This document shows positions 46,473 through 55,853 of a stretch of DNA of 64,000 bases, piece by piece. This DNA comes from Pantoea rodasii (GTDB lineage Bacteria; Pseudomonadota; Gammaproteobacteria; Enterobacterales; Enterobacteriaceae). The stretch spans positions 114,600 to 178,599 of the forward strand of contig NZ_MLFP01000009.1 in assembly GCF_002095465.1 (NCBI RefSeq). The letters are read 5' to 3'. The position numbers were made by a program, and so were the translations under genes. The notes beneath the pieces were generated by a model, which saw nothing but the letters and a program-made list of their open reading frames with translations, did no database searches and was not told the DNA's origin. Within the stretch, counting starts at the first letter, position 1. Every line of letters begins with the position of its first letter.

Positions 46473-46554
46473 TGAGGGGGCTCCTGAATCTTGCAGGTAC
46501 GCACAGATGCGCACCTTCCTGTTGACGCGCTTAACGGTGTTGCCACATCCGCCA

Positions 46555-46953
46555 CTAATCCTGTGGAATCATCCCCAATTCAAACATATTGCCGCCGCTA
46601 AAGCTCCAGTCTTCGGCATTGGTATGCTGGATGATGATCATCAAATCCGCAGGTCTGAGCTGCAACCGTTCAAGGAACAGGTCACTTAAGCGCTGGTAAG
46701 TCTGGCGTTTCTGCGCTTCACTGCGCGTCTTGCCAGCCACAATATGCAGCAGCACATAGCGCTCACTGCGACCTTCACTTAGGTAGTGTGCATCATAAAT
46801 CAGGCGTTGTTCTGGCAATACTTCAATCACCTGAAAACGGTCGTGCAGAGGCACGTTAAATTCCGCCACCAGCACCTCATGCAGCGTGTCCGATAAGACT
46901 TTTAAATCGGTTTCACTCCAGCCGTGCCGCACTGTTATCCGGGTGAAGGGCAT
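46555..46953 (-). CDS. Tautomerase-family protein
   Basis: 132 residues, about twice the 4-oxalocrotonate tautomerase unit. It begins MPFTRITVRHGW; after Met removal Pro is N-terminal, as needed for catalysis in this superfamily. It overlaps the CMD-type gene by one base. The two probably act together on a small keto or lactone substrate, but the pathway is unknown. Confidence 0.85.
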   Translation of the reverse strand: MPFTRITVRHGWSETDLKVLSDTLHEVLVAEFNVPLHDRFQVIEVLPEQRLIYDAHYLSEGRSERYVLLHIVAGKTRSEAQKRQTYQRLSDLFLERLQLRPADLMIIIQHTNAEDWSFSGGNMFELGMIPQD

Positions 46954-47261
46954 TAGATAGACTCCTGTTCAAGCACAGTAAGCGCACTCACCGCAGCCGG
47001 CCAACCCGCGTAAAACGCTAAATGGGTGAAAAGTTCGACCAGTTCCTCCTGACTTAATCCATTTTGCACCGCAAAGTGCAGATGCCAGGGCAGTTGCCGA
47101 TCGCGACCCAGTGCAGTTAATGTCGCCAGCGTAATCAAACTGCGCTCGCGAGGTGTCAGCGTGCTACGCTGCCAGATATCAGCAAATAAAACCTGCTGCG
47201 TCAGTTCCGCTAATTTCGGTGCAACACGTTCTAACGACTCTCGATCCAATGAATGACTCAT
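46953..47261 (-). CDS. Carboxymuconolactone decarboxylase-family protein
   Basis: 102 residues from MSHSLDRESLERVAPKLAEL, with GGAGAAAATC upstream; the frame is open further but through the promoter. The CMD fold is seen in LTPRERSLITLATLTALGRD and LPWHLHFAVQNGLSQEELVE. There is no CxxC, so it is not an AhpD-type peroxidase; it fits the true gamma-carboxymuconolactone decarboxylase-like branch. Divergent from a LysR gene, which probably controls it. Confidence 0.85.
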   Translation of the reverse strand: MSHSLDRESLERVAPKLAELTQQVLFADIWQRSTLTPRERSLITLATLTALGRDRQLPWHLHFAVQNGLSQEELVELFTHLAFYAGWPAAVSALTVLEQESI

Positions 47262-47308
47262 GATTTTCTCCTGCGGGGGTAGGCAGTGATTGTGTTGCAC
47301 GGCAATAA

Positions 47309-47345
47309 TCCTGAAAATCATATTGTTCAGGAACAACAATCCTGA
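47309..47345. promoter_or_regulatory. LysR operator candidate between CMD and LysR genes
   Basis: TCCTGAA (47309-47315) and TTCAGGA (47326-47332) are inverted around ten bases, and a third copy TCCTGA follows at 47340. TTGTT-cagg-AACAA (47323-47336) overlaps the right arm. The cluster lies in the gap between the divergent genes. Confidence 0.55.
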
Positions 47346-47359
47346 CTTAGAGGATGATT

Positions 47360-48244
47360 ATGGAAAAGATTCCAGTATCGCTCGACAGCGATGCCCTGCG
47401 CAGTTTTGTACTGGGGATTGAACGCGGCAGTTTCGCGTTGGCGGCGCAACAGTTATGCCGTTCAACCTCGGCTGTCAGTGCACAACTGAAAAAGCTGGAA
47501 CAGCAGTGCGGAATGGCGCTGGTCACCAAGCGCGGACGCCATTTGGTGCCGACTGAGGGCGGCGAGTTGCTGTTGAGCTACGCCCGGCGCTTAATCGCGT
47601 TGAATGATGAGGCCTGGCGCGCGGTGCGCGGAGAACTGTTGCAGGGCGATGTGCGCATCGGCATGCAAGAGGATTTCGGCGAATCGCTGATGCCCGGTAT
47701 TCTTGGTCCCTTCAGCCGCCAGCATCCTGGGGTGCGCATCAGTGCCCGCGTGGATCGTAATCAACCGCTACTTCAGGCGATGGCGGACAAAAGCCTTGAT
47801 ATGGCTTTACTGTGGCAAGGTGATGATCTACCCGCACAAAGCCAGCTACTGGGACAGACAGCGCTGACTTGGATTGGCGCAGAAAGCCTGGATATTGCGG
47901 ATGTCCTGAGACAAGGCGAATCTCTGCCATTAGTCATGTTTGAGGCGCCTTGTTTGATGCGCGCGCGTGCTATCGCGGCACTGGAACAGGCGGGTATTTC
48001 ATGGCGCGTGGTGTTTACCAGCCACAGCCTCAGCGGTATTTGGGCTGCCGTGCAAGCCGGGCTGGGCGTGACCTTGCGCAGCCATATTGGATTACCCGGC
48101 TATTTGTCTCCCCTCAATGCCCCATTGCCATCGCCAGGTCATATGGGCATTGCATTGTTGCAGCATCAGCCTGAAAACGCGACGCAGCAGATGTTGTCGC
48201 AACTCACGCGCCATGCCGTGACCGGTTTTCTTCAATCAAGTTAA
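47360..48244 (+). CDS. LysR-family regulator of the CMD-tautomerase operon
   Basis: 294 residues from MEKIPVSLDSDALRSFVLGI; I prefer the second ATG because AGAGG lies six to eight bases before it, while the first overlaps it. The helix-turn-helix is FALAAQQLCRSTSAVSAQLKKLEQQ. It is divergent from the CMD gene and should regulate it. The effector is not known. Confidence 0.88.
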   Translation: MEKIPVSLDSDALRSFVLGIERGSFALAAQQLCRSTSAVSAQLKKLEQQCGMALVTKRGRHLVPTEGGELLLSYARRLIALNDEAWRAVRGELLQGDVRIGMQEDFGESLMPGILGPFSRQHPGVRISARVDRNQPLLQAMADKSLDMALLWQGDDLPAQSQLLGQTALTWIGAESLDIADVLRQGESLPLVMFEAPCLMRARAIAALEQAGISWRVVFTSHSLSGIWAAVQAGLGVTLRSHIGLPGYLSPLNAPLPSPGHMGIALLQHQPENATQQMLSQLTRHAVTGFLQSS

Positions 48245-48254
48245 GGACTAGACG

Positions 48255-49019
48255 ATGACGCGACTGAATCAATATGGTCAATCGGTAGGTGAAGCTTTGC
48301 CGGATTGGCAACCGCTGGCTTCACCGCCCGCTATCGCCTTAAAAGGCCGATTTTGCACCCTTGAACCGCTGAACTTTGCACACAGCGTCGCCTTGTTTGA
48401 TGCCTTCTCACGCGCGCCAGACGATCGTGACTGGACCTGGTTGGGCGCGACAAAGCCCGCTTCGCTGGAGGAGATGGAAAGTTGGATCAGTGGTAAATGC
48501 CACGACAGCGGCTTGGTGAGTTATGCGGTGATCGACCATCGTAGTCAGCACGCTGTGGGTGCGGTGTGTTTCGCCAATATTGATGGCGCAAACGGCGCGA
48601 TTGAGATTGGTCATGTCACCTGGTCAGCGCTGATGCAACGCAACGTGCTGGGCAGTGAAGCAATCTACTTGTTATTGCAGCATGCATTTGAGCTGGGCTA
48701 CCGCCGCGTCGCCTGGCGCTGTGACTCCACTAACCTCGCCTCGCGTCGGGCGGCAGAACGCCTTGGCTTCACCTATGAAGGGCGTTTCCGCCAGGCAATG
48801 ACGCGCAAGCAGCGCAATCGCGATACCGACTGGCTGTCGATGATTGATGGTGAATGGCCGCAGGTGAAGCGTGCGTTATCGGCCTGGCTGGCGGTCGATA
48901 ATATGGATACGCACGGCCAGGAGCGGGAAAAGTTAAGCGTATTTTCGCACGCTAAATCCAAACAGATTATCCACCGCAGCGCAGGCCGCCGGAAAAATAC
49001 CCTTGCGGATGGCGAGTAA
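48255..49019 (+). CDS. GNAT-family N-acetyltransferase (RimJ/YjcK-like)
   Basis: 254 residues. It has the GNAT order: IEIGHVTWSALMQRNVLGSE (acetyl-CoA site), VAWRCDSTNLASRRAAERLGF and YEGRFRQAMTRKQRNRDTDW, as in YjcK and related proteins. The last 35 residues (basic, HAKSKQIIHRSAGRRKNTLA) are outside the family core. ATG 48255 is ten bases after the LysR stop, so the two may be co-transcribed. The substrate is unknown. Confidence 0.85.
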   Translation: MTRLNQYGQSVGEALPDWQPLASPPAIALKGRFCTLEPLNFAHSVALFDAFSRAPDDRDWTWLGATKPASLEEMESWISGKCHDSGLVSYAVIDHRSQHAVGAVCFANIDGANGAIEIGHVTWSALMQRNVLGSEAIYLLLQHAFELGYRRVAWRCDSTNLASRRAAERLGFTYEGRFRQAMTRKQRNRDTDWLSMIDGEWPQVKRALSAWLAVDNMDTHGQEREKLSVFSHAKSKQIIHRSAGRRKNTLADGE

Positions 49020-49082
49020 GGATTTACGTTGTTTCAGAGTCAATTAAGGTCAGGAATGAGCCTTGCCAGCTCATTCTAGCCC

Positions 49083-50252
49083 TTACTTCATCAACACCTG
49101 AAATTGCGGATTAAACTCGTCAAAAATCGGCAACGCCGCGGCACCCAATGCCGCGGTATCACTGCCGGTCATGCCGGTTTTCAGACGTGAGCCGGTGAGA
49201 TAACGCCCGCGCACCGATTGATAGAGCGGCGGCAGGCGCTGAATGATCTTATCCAGCAGCGCAGCGGGCATCATGCCGCCGATGATTACGCTCTCCGCAT
49301 CGAAAATGCACTCCAGCATATTGATGCCCTGGCGCAGCGGTGTCAGCACGGTATCTATCCAGCGGTCGAACACCGCAGGATCCACCTCCAGCAAATCATC
49401 CGGCAACGCGGTCATCGGGTCCAGCCCACAGAATTCATAGGCGGCCTGCAGTGACACATAGCGCTCAAGGCAGCCATGATTGCCGCAATAACATTCGCGT
49501 CCGCCCGGTTCCACCACCACATGCCCAATCTCTCCGGCATTGTGCGCATGGCCGCTATACACATGACCGTCCATGATAATACCCGCCCCCAATCCGGTAC
49601 CGATGTAGAGATAGATAAACGAGTTGAGATGGCGCGCCACGCCGTGGAAACGCTCTCCGATCGCCGCCACCGTGGCATCGTTCTCCAGCGTCACCGGCAC
49701 GCCGCTCATCTCCGCCAGTCTCGCTTCGATATCGACCGACTCCCAGCCGTGCAAGGTGGTGGGGCCAACCGAAGAAATCCCCTCAACGCCAAAGGGTCCC
49801 GGCATCACTACGCCAATCCCCAGGACTTTCTGCCAGCGTGCGCCCAACTGCGTTTTGATCTCTGCCAGCACCTCCGCAATGCGCGCTAAAGTGGCATCGG
49901 GCTGGGGTTTTTGCACCATAATAAGGCGACGGAAATGAATTTCACCGGTGAGATCCACCAGCACGATCAGCAAGGTTTGGTGGTCGAGATGAATGCCGAT
50001 GGAGAACGCGCTGGCTGGATTGAGGATCACCGGAATCGCCGGTTGCCCACGTCCCTGCTTGCGCGGTTGGCGGCTGGTAAGCAGTTCAGCGCCTTCCAGT
50101 TCAGCCACGATATTAGAAACAGTTTGCGGTGTTAAGGCGGTCAGTCGCGCCAGCTCAGCCCGCGTCAATTCACCGTGCAGGCGGATCGCTTCGATGATGA
50201 CACGGCGATTGTGCGCGCGCGCATGCTCCAGATTGGTTCCTGATGTTTTCAT
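49083..50252 (-). CDS. ROK-family transcriptional repressor of a sugar ABC operon
   Basis: 389 residues. The winged helix is RVIIEAIRLHGELTRAELAR to LTPQTVSNIVAELEGAELL; the ROK domain has the zinc motif CYCGNHGC and the phosphate-loop and substrate Asp positions (LENDATVAAIGE). It is divergent from the CUT1 ABC operon, 261 bases away, with a palindromic operator close to that operon. It is therefore most likely its sugar-responsive repressor. Confidence 0.9.
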   Translation of the reverse strand: MKTSGTNLEHARAHNRRVIIEAIRLHGELTRAELARLTALTPQTVSNIVAELEGAELLTSRQPRKQGRGQPAIPVILNPASAFSIGIHLDHQTLLIVLVDLTGEIHFRRLIMVQKPQPDATLARIAEVLAEIKTQLGARWQKVLGIGVVMPGPFGVEGISSVGPTTLHGWESVDIEARLAEMSGVPVTLENDATVAAIGERFHGVARHLNSFIYLYIGTGLGAGIIMDGHVYSGHAHNAGEIGHVVVEPGGRECYCGNHGCLERYVSLQAAYEFCGLDPMTALPDDLLEVDPAVFDRWIDTVLTPLRQGINMLECIFDAESVIIGGMMPAALLDKIIQRLPPLYQSVRGRYLTGSRLKTGMTGSDTAALGAAALPIFDEFNPQFQVLMK

Positions 50253-50453
50253 CCTGCTTCCCTCTTCTCACGCCCGCGACTGCCAGCGCATCAATATCTA
50301 TGATCGGCGACACAATTTACAACCTGTTTACCTGACAGCGGCAAAAATCTGTGCAGAGTAGTGAGCAGCGGCAAACGAGATTTATGCCCTGGCACGTCAC
50401 TTGCTTTAGCTCATTGATGTCAGCTGCAGCAACCTGACAACCTGTGCGCGTTA

Positions 50454-50476
50454 TTAAATCAATCAAATTGATTTAA
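50454..50476. promoter_or_regulatory. ROK-type palindromic operator upstream of the sugar ABC operon
   Basis: TTAAATCAA-tcaaa-TTGATTTAA is a perfect nine-base inverted repeat, AT-rich like NagC/Mlc sites. It lies about 37 bases before the binding-protein ATG, where a repressor would block transcription. Confidence 0.7.
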
Positions 50477-50513
50477 TTAAACACCCTCTTCTTGCATCAA
50501 GGCGGAAAATGTT

Positions 50514-51761
50514 ATGAAAATCCGGTTTTCGACCACATTGAAAGGCTGTGCCATCGCGGTGATGTTAGCCAGCGCCGGTAGCGCGGCAGCCGCAACCACC
50601 CTCAACGCGCTGTTTATGACTCAGGCGGCTTATAGCGAAAATGATATTCGCGCCATGACGCAAGAGTTCCAGAAAGCGCATCCGGATGTGCAGGTGAATC
50701 TGGAGTTTGTGCCGTACGAAGCGCTGCATGACAAAATTGTCGCGGCGCGCGGTGCAGGCGGTAACGGCTATGATGTGGTGCTGTTCGACGCCATCTGGCC
50801 TGCGGAATTCACCAAGTTTGATTTGCTGCAGGACGTCAGCAGCCGTATCGCTGCGGATGAGAAAGAGAAGATCTTCCCCGGCGCGATGAACACCGTCGTC
50901 TACAACGGCAAAACCCTCGGCATGCCGTGGATCCTCGACACCAAATACCTGTATTACAACAAAGCGATGCTGGAGAAAGCCGGGATCACCACCCCACCGC
51001 AAACCTGGCAGCAGGTGATTGACGACTCTCGCATCATCAAACAGAAAAACATCGTCAAGTATCCACTGGTGTGGAGCTGGTCGCAGGCGGAAGCGCTGGT
51101 GTGTGACTACACCACGCTGGTATCCGGCTTTGGAGGCAAGTTCTACAACAACGGCAAGCTCGATTTCTCCAGCCCGGCATCCTTGCAGGCGGTGAAGCTG
51201 ATGAAAAGTTCGCTGGATGAGGGGCTAAGCAATCCGGCATCGCGTGAATATCTGGAAGAAGATGTGCGTAAAGCCTTCTCGAATGGCGATGCGGCCTTCG
51301 CGCTGAACTGGACCTACATGTACAACATGGCCAACGATCCGAAACAGAGCAAAGTGGCCGGTCAGGTCGGGATCGTTCCGGCACCGGGCGATGCGCCGGG
51401 TAAATTTGGTGCAGTGAACGGCTCGATGGGCCTCGGCATTGCTAAAAACAGTACCCACGGTGACCAGGCGTGGCAATTTATCAGCTACATGACCTCGCAA
51501 CCGGTGCAGAACAAGTATGCCACTTTGAGCCTGCCGATCTGGAAAAGCTCATATCAGGATCCTGCAGTACTGAAGAACCAGGAGAGTCTGATCGCAGCCG
51601 CTGACAAATCACTGAATGTGATGCTGTCGCGCCCGGAAACTCCTGATTATTCCCGTCTCTCCAACAACTTGCAGCAGCAACTGCAGCAGGTGCTGGTCGG
51701 CAGCGCCACGCCAGAGGCGGCGATGCAGACGGTGGATAAAAATGCTGCGCGTTTACGTTAA
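50514..51761 (+). CDS. CUT1 sugar ABC transporter, substrate-binding protein
   Basis: 415 residues with signal peptide (MKIRFSTTLKGCAIAVMLAS AGSAAA region, cleavage near ATT). It is of the MalE/UgpB-like type (QKAHPDVQVNLEFVPYEALHDKIVAARGAG, PWILDTKYLYYNKAMLEKAG). AAGGCGG lies upstream of the start. It is the first gene of an operon with two permeases, a PfkB kinase and an ATPase. The sugar is not deducible. Confidence 0.9.
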   Translation: MKIRFSTTLKGCAIAVMLASAGSAAAATTLNALFMTQAAYSENDIRAMTQEFQKAHPDVQVNLEFVPYEALHDKIVAARGAGGNGYDVVLFDAIWPAEFTKFDLLQDVSSRIAADEKEKIFPGAMNTVVYNGKTLGMPWILDTKYLYYNKAMLEKAGITTPPQTWQQVIDDSRIIKQKNIVKYPLVWSWSQAEALVCDYTTLVSGFGGKFYNNGKLDFSSPASLQAVKLMKSSLDEGLSNPASREYLEEDVRKAFSNGDAAFALNWTYMYNMANDPKQSKVAGQVGIVPAPGDAPGKFGAVNGSMGLGIAKNSTHGDQAWQFISYMTSQPVQNKYATLSLPIWKSSYQDPAVLKNQESLIAAADKSLNVMLSRPETPDYSRLSNNLQQQLQQVLVGSATPEAAMQTVDKNAARLR

Positions 51762-51770
51762 GGGGTCAGC

Positions 51771-52678
51771 ATGCTGAGTTTGCGTCAACGCGAACAACGG
51801 CAGGCATGGGTGCTGTTAGCACCCATGTTGCTGGTGATGCTGTTGCTCACCGCCTGGCCGCTGCTGCGCACTATTTGGCTGAGTTTCACCGATGCCGCCC
51901 TGATCGGCAGCGGTGATGCGCCAGCCTGGGTTGGGCTGGAGAACTATCTGTTCGCCATTACCGATGCCGATTTTCGAAGCTCGCTGTGGCGCACGCTCTA
52001 CTTCACCGTGGTTTCGGTGGCGTTCGAGGGCGTGATTGGTGTACTGGTGGCGTTATTGCTCAATCAGAAATTTGCCGGGCGCAATATTCTGCGCGTGCTG
52101 GTGATCCTGCCATGGGCGCTGCCCACAATCGTTAACGCCATGATGTGGCGTCTTAATTTCAATCCGGATTACGGCAGCATCAATGCCCTGCTTACCCAGC
52201 TCGGCATTATCGATGGCTACCGCAGCTGGCTGGGATCGCCGGATTCCGCGCTGAATGCGGTGATGTTTGCCGATATCTGGAAAACTATCCGCTGGTCACC
52301 TTGCTGGTGCTGGCTGCACTGCAATCGATTCCTGATGATTTATTCGAAGCGGCGCGTCTTGATGGTGCTTCCGCGTGGCGGCGTTTTCGCGCCATCACCT
52401 TTCCCGCGATTGTCGGTCCGCTCAGCGTGGCACTGGTGTTGCGTACTATCGATGCCTTCAAAATCTTCGACATCATCTACGTGATGACGCGTGGTGGCCC
52501 GGTTGATAGCACCAAAACGCTGAGTTTTTACGTCTATCAGGAGTCGTTCAGCTACTTGCGAGCGGGCAGCGGCGCGGCTTACGCCATGCTGATGACCGTA
52601 TTGTGTGCGGTGCTGATCACGCTTTACATGTTGTTATTGTGGCGTCAGCGCCGTAAAGGGAGCGCGTATGAAGGCTAA
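51771..52678 (+). pseudogene. CUT1 sugar ABC transporter permease (MalF/UgpA type), broken by a one-base frameshift
   Basis: The first frame runs MLSLRQREQRQAWVLLAPML to ADIWKTIRW and then nonsense to 52484; the rest, from NYPLVTLLVLAALQSIPDDL to RRKGSAYEG, is in another frame to 52678. One A added to AAAA at 52281-52284 gives ADIWKNYPLVTLL, a continuous permease of about 302 residues with the EAA loop FEAARLDGASAWRRFRAITF. AAGGGG lies six bases before the start. All other genes of the operon are intact, which speaks for a read or assembly error. Confidence 0.9.
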
Positions 52679-53507
52679 ATTACGCAACACGGCCAAATAC
52701 GCTGCCGCGCTGCTGGTAGCAATTTCCGTGCTGGCACCGATGGGTTGGCTGTTTCTGATGAGCGTTAGCGCCACCAGCGACCTGACGCGTGTTCCGCTGG
52801 AGTGGTTGCCGCGCCAGTGGGACTTCAGCCGCTACGGCCGATTAATTTCTCTGGAACCCGGCCAGCCCGGCACGCTGTTCCTGCATGCGTTGGGCAATAG
52901 CCTGTTAGTGGCAACGGGCGCGACCATCATCTGTCTGCTGCTGGCAATCCCAGCGGCCTTCAGTTTCTCCCGCTACCGTGGTCGTGATGGCTGGTTGTTC
53001 GCCTCGCTCGCTATTTACATGGTGCCACCGGTGGCCTTTGTGCTGCCGCTCTACTTCCTGCTGCAACAGTTTGACCTGCTAAACACGCGCCCCGGTCTGA
53101 TCATCGTCTACTGCTCGCTAATCTTGCCGTTCCTGACGTGGATGCTGAAGAACCAGTTCGATGCCTTACCGCAAGATATTGAGCAAGCAGCACGCCTGGA
53201 TGGTTTGCGCGTCTGGCAGGTACTGCTGCGTATTACCCTGCCGCTGGCAAAACCGGTACTGGGCGCAGCGGCGCTCTTTGGCTGGCTGCTGGCATGGGAT
53301 GAATTTTTCTATGCGCTGTTATTCACCAGCAAAATTGCGGCACAAACCCTGCCGGTGACAATTGCGGGCTTTACCGCCGGACGTGCCACCGATGATGGTT
53401 TGATCGCAGCAGTCGGGATTCTGGCATCCGTGCCACCGCTGTTTATTGCTATCTGGCTACAGAAAACGCTGGTCAGCGGCCTCGCTAGCGGCGGGAGCAA
53501 AGGATGA
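52668..53507 (+). CDS. CUT1 sugar ABC transporter permease (MalG/UgpE type)
   Basis: 279 residues with six membrane segments. The EAA loop is EQAARLDGLRVWQVLLRITL. It starts 11 bases before the end of the first permease reading and overlaps the kinase start as ATGA. It would form the channel with the MalF-type partner. Confidence 0.92.
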   Translation: MKAKLRNTAKYAAALLVAISVLAPMGWLFLMSVSATSDLTRVPLEWLPRQWDFSRYGRLISLEPGQPGTLFLHALGNSLLVATGATIICLLLAIPAAFSFSRYRGRDGWLFASLAIYMVPPVAFVLPLYFLLQQFDLLNTRPGLIIVYCSLILPFLTWMLKNQFDALPQDIEQAARLDGLRVWQVLLRITLPLAKPVLGAAALFGWLLAWDEFFYALLFTSKIAAQTLPVTIAGFTAGRATDDGLIAAVGILASVPPLFIAIWLQKTLVSGLASGGSKG

Positions 53508-54457
53508 AGATGAACATGGACTCTACCGCCACGCTGTATGTGGTCGGCAATATTAACGTCGATTTGATTATGGGCACGCTCGACCACTGGCCGCAGCGTG
53601 GCACCGAAGTGATGATGAATCACAGCGAATTGCGACCGGGCGGATCGGCGGGAAACTGTGCGCTAGCGCTGGAAGCGATGGAGGTTCGTCATCGTGCGGT
53701 GGCGAATCAGGGCGATGACGGTCTGAGCGCCTGGTTGGGCAGTTACTTCCCGCACAGCGTCGCACACTGGACGCGCTATCACTGTGAAACCTCACTCACC
53801 GTCGGGGTGACACACTCCGATCACGAGCGATCCTTCCTCAGCAACCTCGGTCATATCGTGCGGTTGACCGCCGAAGATGTGCTGAATCAACTGCCGCTGC
53901 GTGCCAGCGAAGGCGATATCGTGCTGCTGTGTGGCACCTTCTTGTGCCTGCATCTGTATAACGAATACCCGCTGTTGTTGAGTGAGTTACAGCAGCGCGG
54001 TTTTATCACCGCCGTGGATACCGGCTGGCCGCCACAGGGTTGGACTGACGACGTTCGCCAGCAGATGGCGCAGTGGTTGCCGCTGTGTGACTGGCTACTG
54101 CTCAACGAAGTCGAGACGCTGGGCCTGATGGACGCGGAGGACCTCAACGTGGCCGCCACCCAACTCGCTCAACAACTTAGCAAGCGCGGAGGTTGCGTGG
54201 TGAAATGCGGTGCGCAAGGCGCAGGTTGCTGGCAATCACAACAGCACATCACTCAACCCGCTAAGCCCGTCACGGTAGTGGATACCATTGGCGCAGGCGA
54301 CAGTTTTAACGCCGGTTTTCTCACTGCGCTGCTGCATCAGCAAGATATCGCTACCGCGCTGCAATGGGGCATCGCGGTGGCTTCACTGGCAATCAGTACT
54401 CAGCCACGTCGCTATCCCGACTGGCATCAACTGCAACTTTCCGCACAGGAGCGCTAA
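53504..54457 (+). CDS. PfkB/ribokinase-family sugar kinase
   Basis: 317 residues. NINVDLIMG near the start, RPGGSAGNCALALEAM (substrate and fold motif) and the PfkB signature DTIGAGDSFNAGF with the catalytic Asp are all present. GGAG lies six bases before the first ATG. It would phosphorylate the sugar brought in by the surrounding ABC genes. It is unusual only in sitting between permease and ATPase genes. Confidence 0.9.
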   Translation: MKMNMDSTATLYVVGNINVDLIMGTLDHWPQRGTEVMMNHSELRPGGSAGNCALALEAMEVRHRAVANQGDDGLSAWLGSYFPHSVAHWTRYHCETSLTVGVTHSDHERSFLSNLGHIVRLTAEDVLNQLPLRASEGDIVLLCGTFLCLHLYNEYPLLLSELQQRGFITAVDTGWPPQGWTDDVRQQMAQWLPLCDWLLLNEVETLGLMDAEDLNVAATQLAQQLSKRGGCVVKCGAQGAGCWQSQQHITQPAKPVTVVDTIGAGDSFNAGFLTALLHQQDIATALQWGIAVASLAISTQPRRYPDWHQLQLSAQER

Positions 54458-54460
54458 ATC

Positions 54461-55543
54461 ATGGCCAGTGTTGAACTCGTAAAAGTGGCTAAGCGCTACG
54501 GCAAACAATCCGTTCTGCATCCGCTCGACCTCACCATTCCCGACGGCAGTTTTACCGTGCTGGTTGGCCCTTCCGGCTGCGGGAAATCGACGTTGTTACG
54601 CTTGCTCGCCGGGCTGGAGAGCCTGTCAGATGGGGCGATCATGATGGATAAAGTCCAAATCAACGATCGCGACCCAGCCGATCGTGATATCGCCATGGTG
54701 TTTCAAAGCTATGCACTCTATCCGCATCTGACGGTGGCAGAGAACCTTGCGTTCCATATGCAGGTGAAAAAAGTGAAGCGCGAAGAGCAGCAGAGCAAAA
54801 TCGAGCGCATCGCCGGCATTCTCGGCATTGATAAGTTGCTGGGGCGCTACCCGCGTGCGTTATCCGGCGGGCAACGCCAGCGTGTGGCGATGGGCCGCGC
54901 GATGGTGCGTAATCCTCAGGTGTTTCTGTTTGATGAACCGTTGTCCAACCTCGATGCACAGTTGAGGATGGAGTTGCGTGCGGAGATTAAATCGCTGCAC
55001 CAGCGCTTCAAGACTACCATGGTGTATGTCACGCACGATCAGGTGGAAGCCATGACGCTGGCCGATCAGATTGTGGTGATGAAAGAAGGCCGCATCGTGC
55101 AGCAGGGTGCACCGCTGGCGATTTACGATCGTCCGGCGGACACTTTCGTGGCGCGATTTATTGGTTCACCGCCGATGAATCTGTTACCCGCCCAACTGAT
55201 CACCCGTGAAGGCGTGCCTGGCGTGCAGTGCCAGGATTTGTGGCAACCGCTGCCTCTGCGCTGGCAAGCGGCAGCACAGCAACGCGAAGGGGCGGCGGTG
55301 ACACTGGGCGTGCGTCCTCACGATTTGCTGGAAGCCGAGACCCGCGCACAAGCCACGGTGAAGGTGGTTGAGATCACCGGGGAGTCCACCTTGCTGCATC
55401 TCGAATGGCACGGACATGCGATGCACATGCAGATCGCCGGGCGTCATGCCGCAAGGAGCGGCGATGCGATTCACATCGGATTTAACGCCGAGAAGCTGCA
55501 TTTATTTGATGCGGAAACGGGATTACGTTTGAGCGAAGGTTAA
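54461..55543 (+). CDS. CUT1 ABC transporter ATP-binding protein (UgpC/MsmK-like)
   Basis: 360 residues. Walker A GPSGCGKST, signature LSGGQRQRVAMGRAM, Walker B VFLFDEPLSNLD and the H-loop VYVTHDQVEAMTLADQ are present, followed by a C-terminal OB-like regulatory domain. It completes the sugar import system. A hairpin follows its stop by about ten bases. Confidence 0.93.
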   Translation: MASVELVKVAKRYGKQSVLHPLDLTIPDGSFTVLVGPSGCGKSTLLRLLAGLESLSDGAIMMDKVQINDRDPADRDIAMVFQSYALYPHLTVAENLAFHMQVKKVKREEQQSKIERIAGILGIDKLLGRYPRALSGGQRQRVAMGRAMVRNPQVFLFDEPLSNLDAQLRMELRAEIKSLHQRFKTTMVYVTHDQVEAMTLADQIVVMKEGRIVQQGAPLAIYDRPADTFVARFIGSPPMNLLPAQLITREGVPGVQCQDLWQPLPLRWQAAAQQREGAAVTLGVRPHDLLEAETRAQATVKVVEITGESTLLHLEWHGHAMHMQIAGRHAARSGDAIHIGFNAEKLHLFDAETGLRLSEG

Positions 55544-55553
55544 ATATAAAAAT

Positions 55554-55571
55554 GCCACCCAATTGGGTGGC
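55554..55571 (-). terminator. Hairpin after the sugar ABC operon
   Basis: GCCACCC-aatt-GGGTGGC is a perfect stem. Read on the minus strand it is followed by ATTTTTATA, so as a terminator it favours transcripts from the BamA-paralog side; the plus side lacks a T run. Confidence 0.65.
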
Positions 55572-55599
55572 GAAATAATTGTACAGAAAATGCATTTCC

Positions 55600-55722
55600 C
55601 AAAATAATTCAAGGTGCAGGCAGGCGGCAAGGGAATGAATCCCCTGGAGCTTACTCAGGTAAGTGACTGGGGTGAATGAGCGCAGCCAACGCACCTGCAA
55701 TTTGAAGTATGAAGGGCATAAC
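55600..55722. repeat. ERIC element
   Basis: The stretch matches the enterobacterial repetitive intergenic consensus from end to end, with the diagnostic blocks GGAGCTTACTCAGGTAAG, TGACTGGGGTGA and GCGCAGCCAACGCACCTGCA and the complementary ends AATTCAAGGTGCAGG and GCACCTGCAATTTGAA. It lies between the sugar ABC operon and the BamA paralog. Confidence 0.93.
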
Positions 55723-55853
55723 AACGATGGTGGCAGGCACTCATTCCCTAAGCACCGTACCCTGACTATTTTACGCAAACGGCTATTTTATTCTGTTCTC
55801 TCTGTTTAAAGATAACGTAAATATTACTTCGTTCTTTAACAAAGAAATAACCG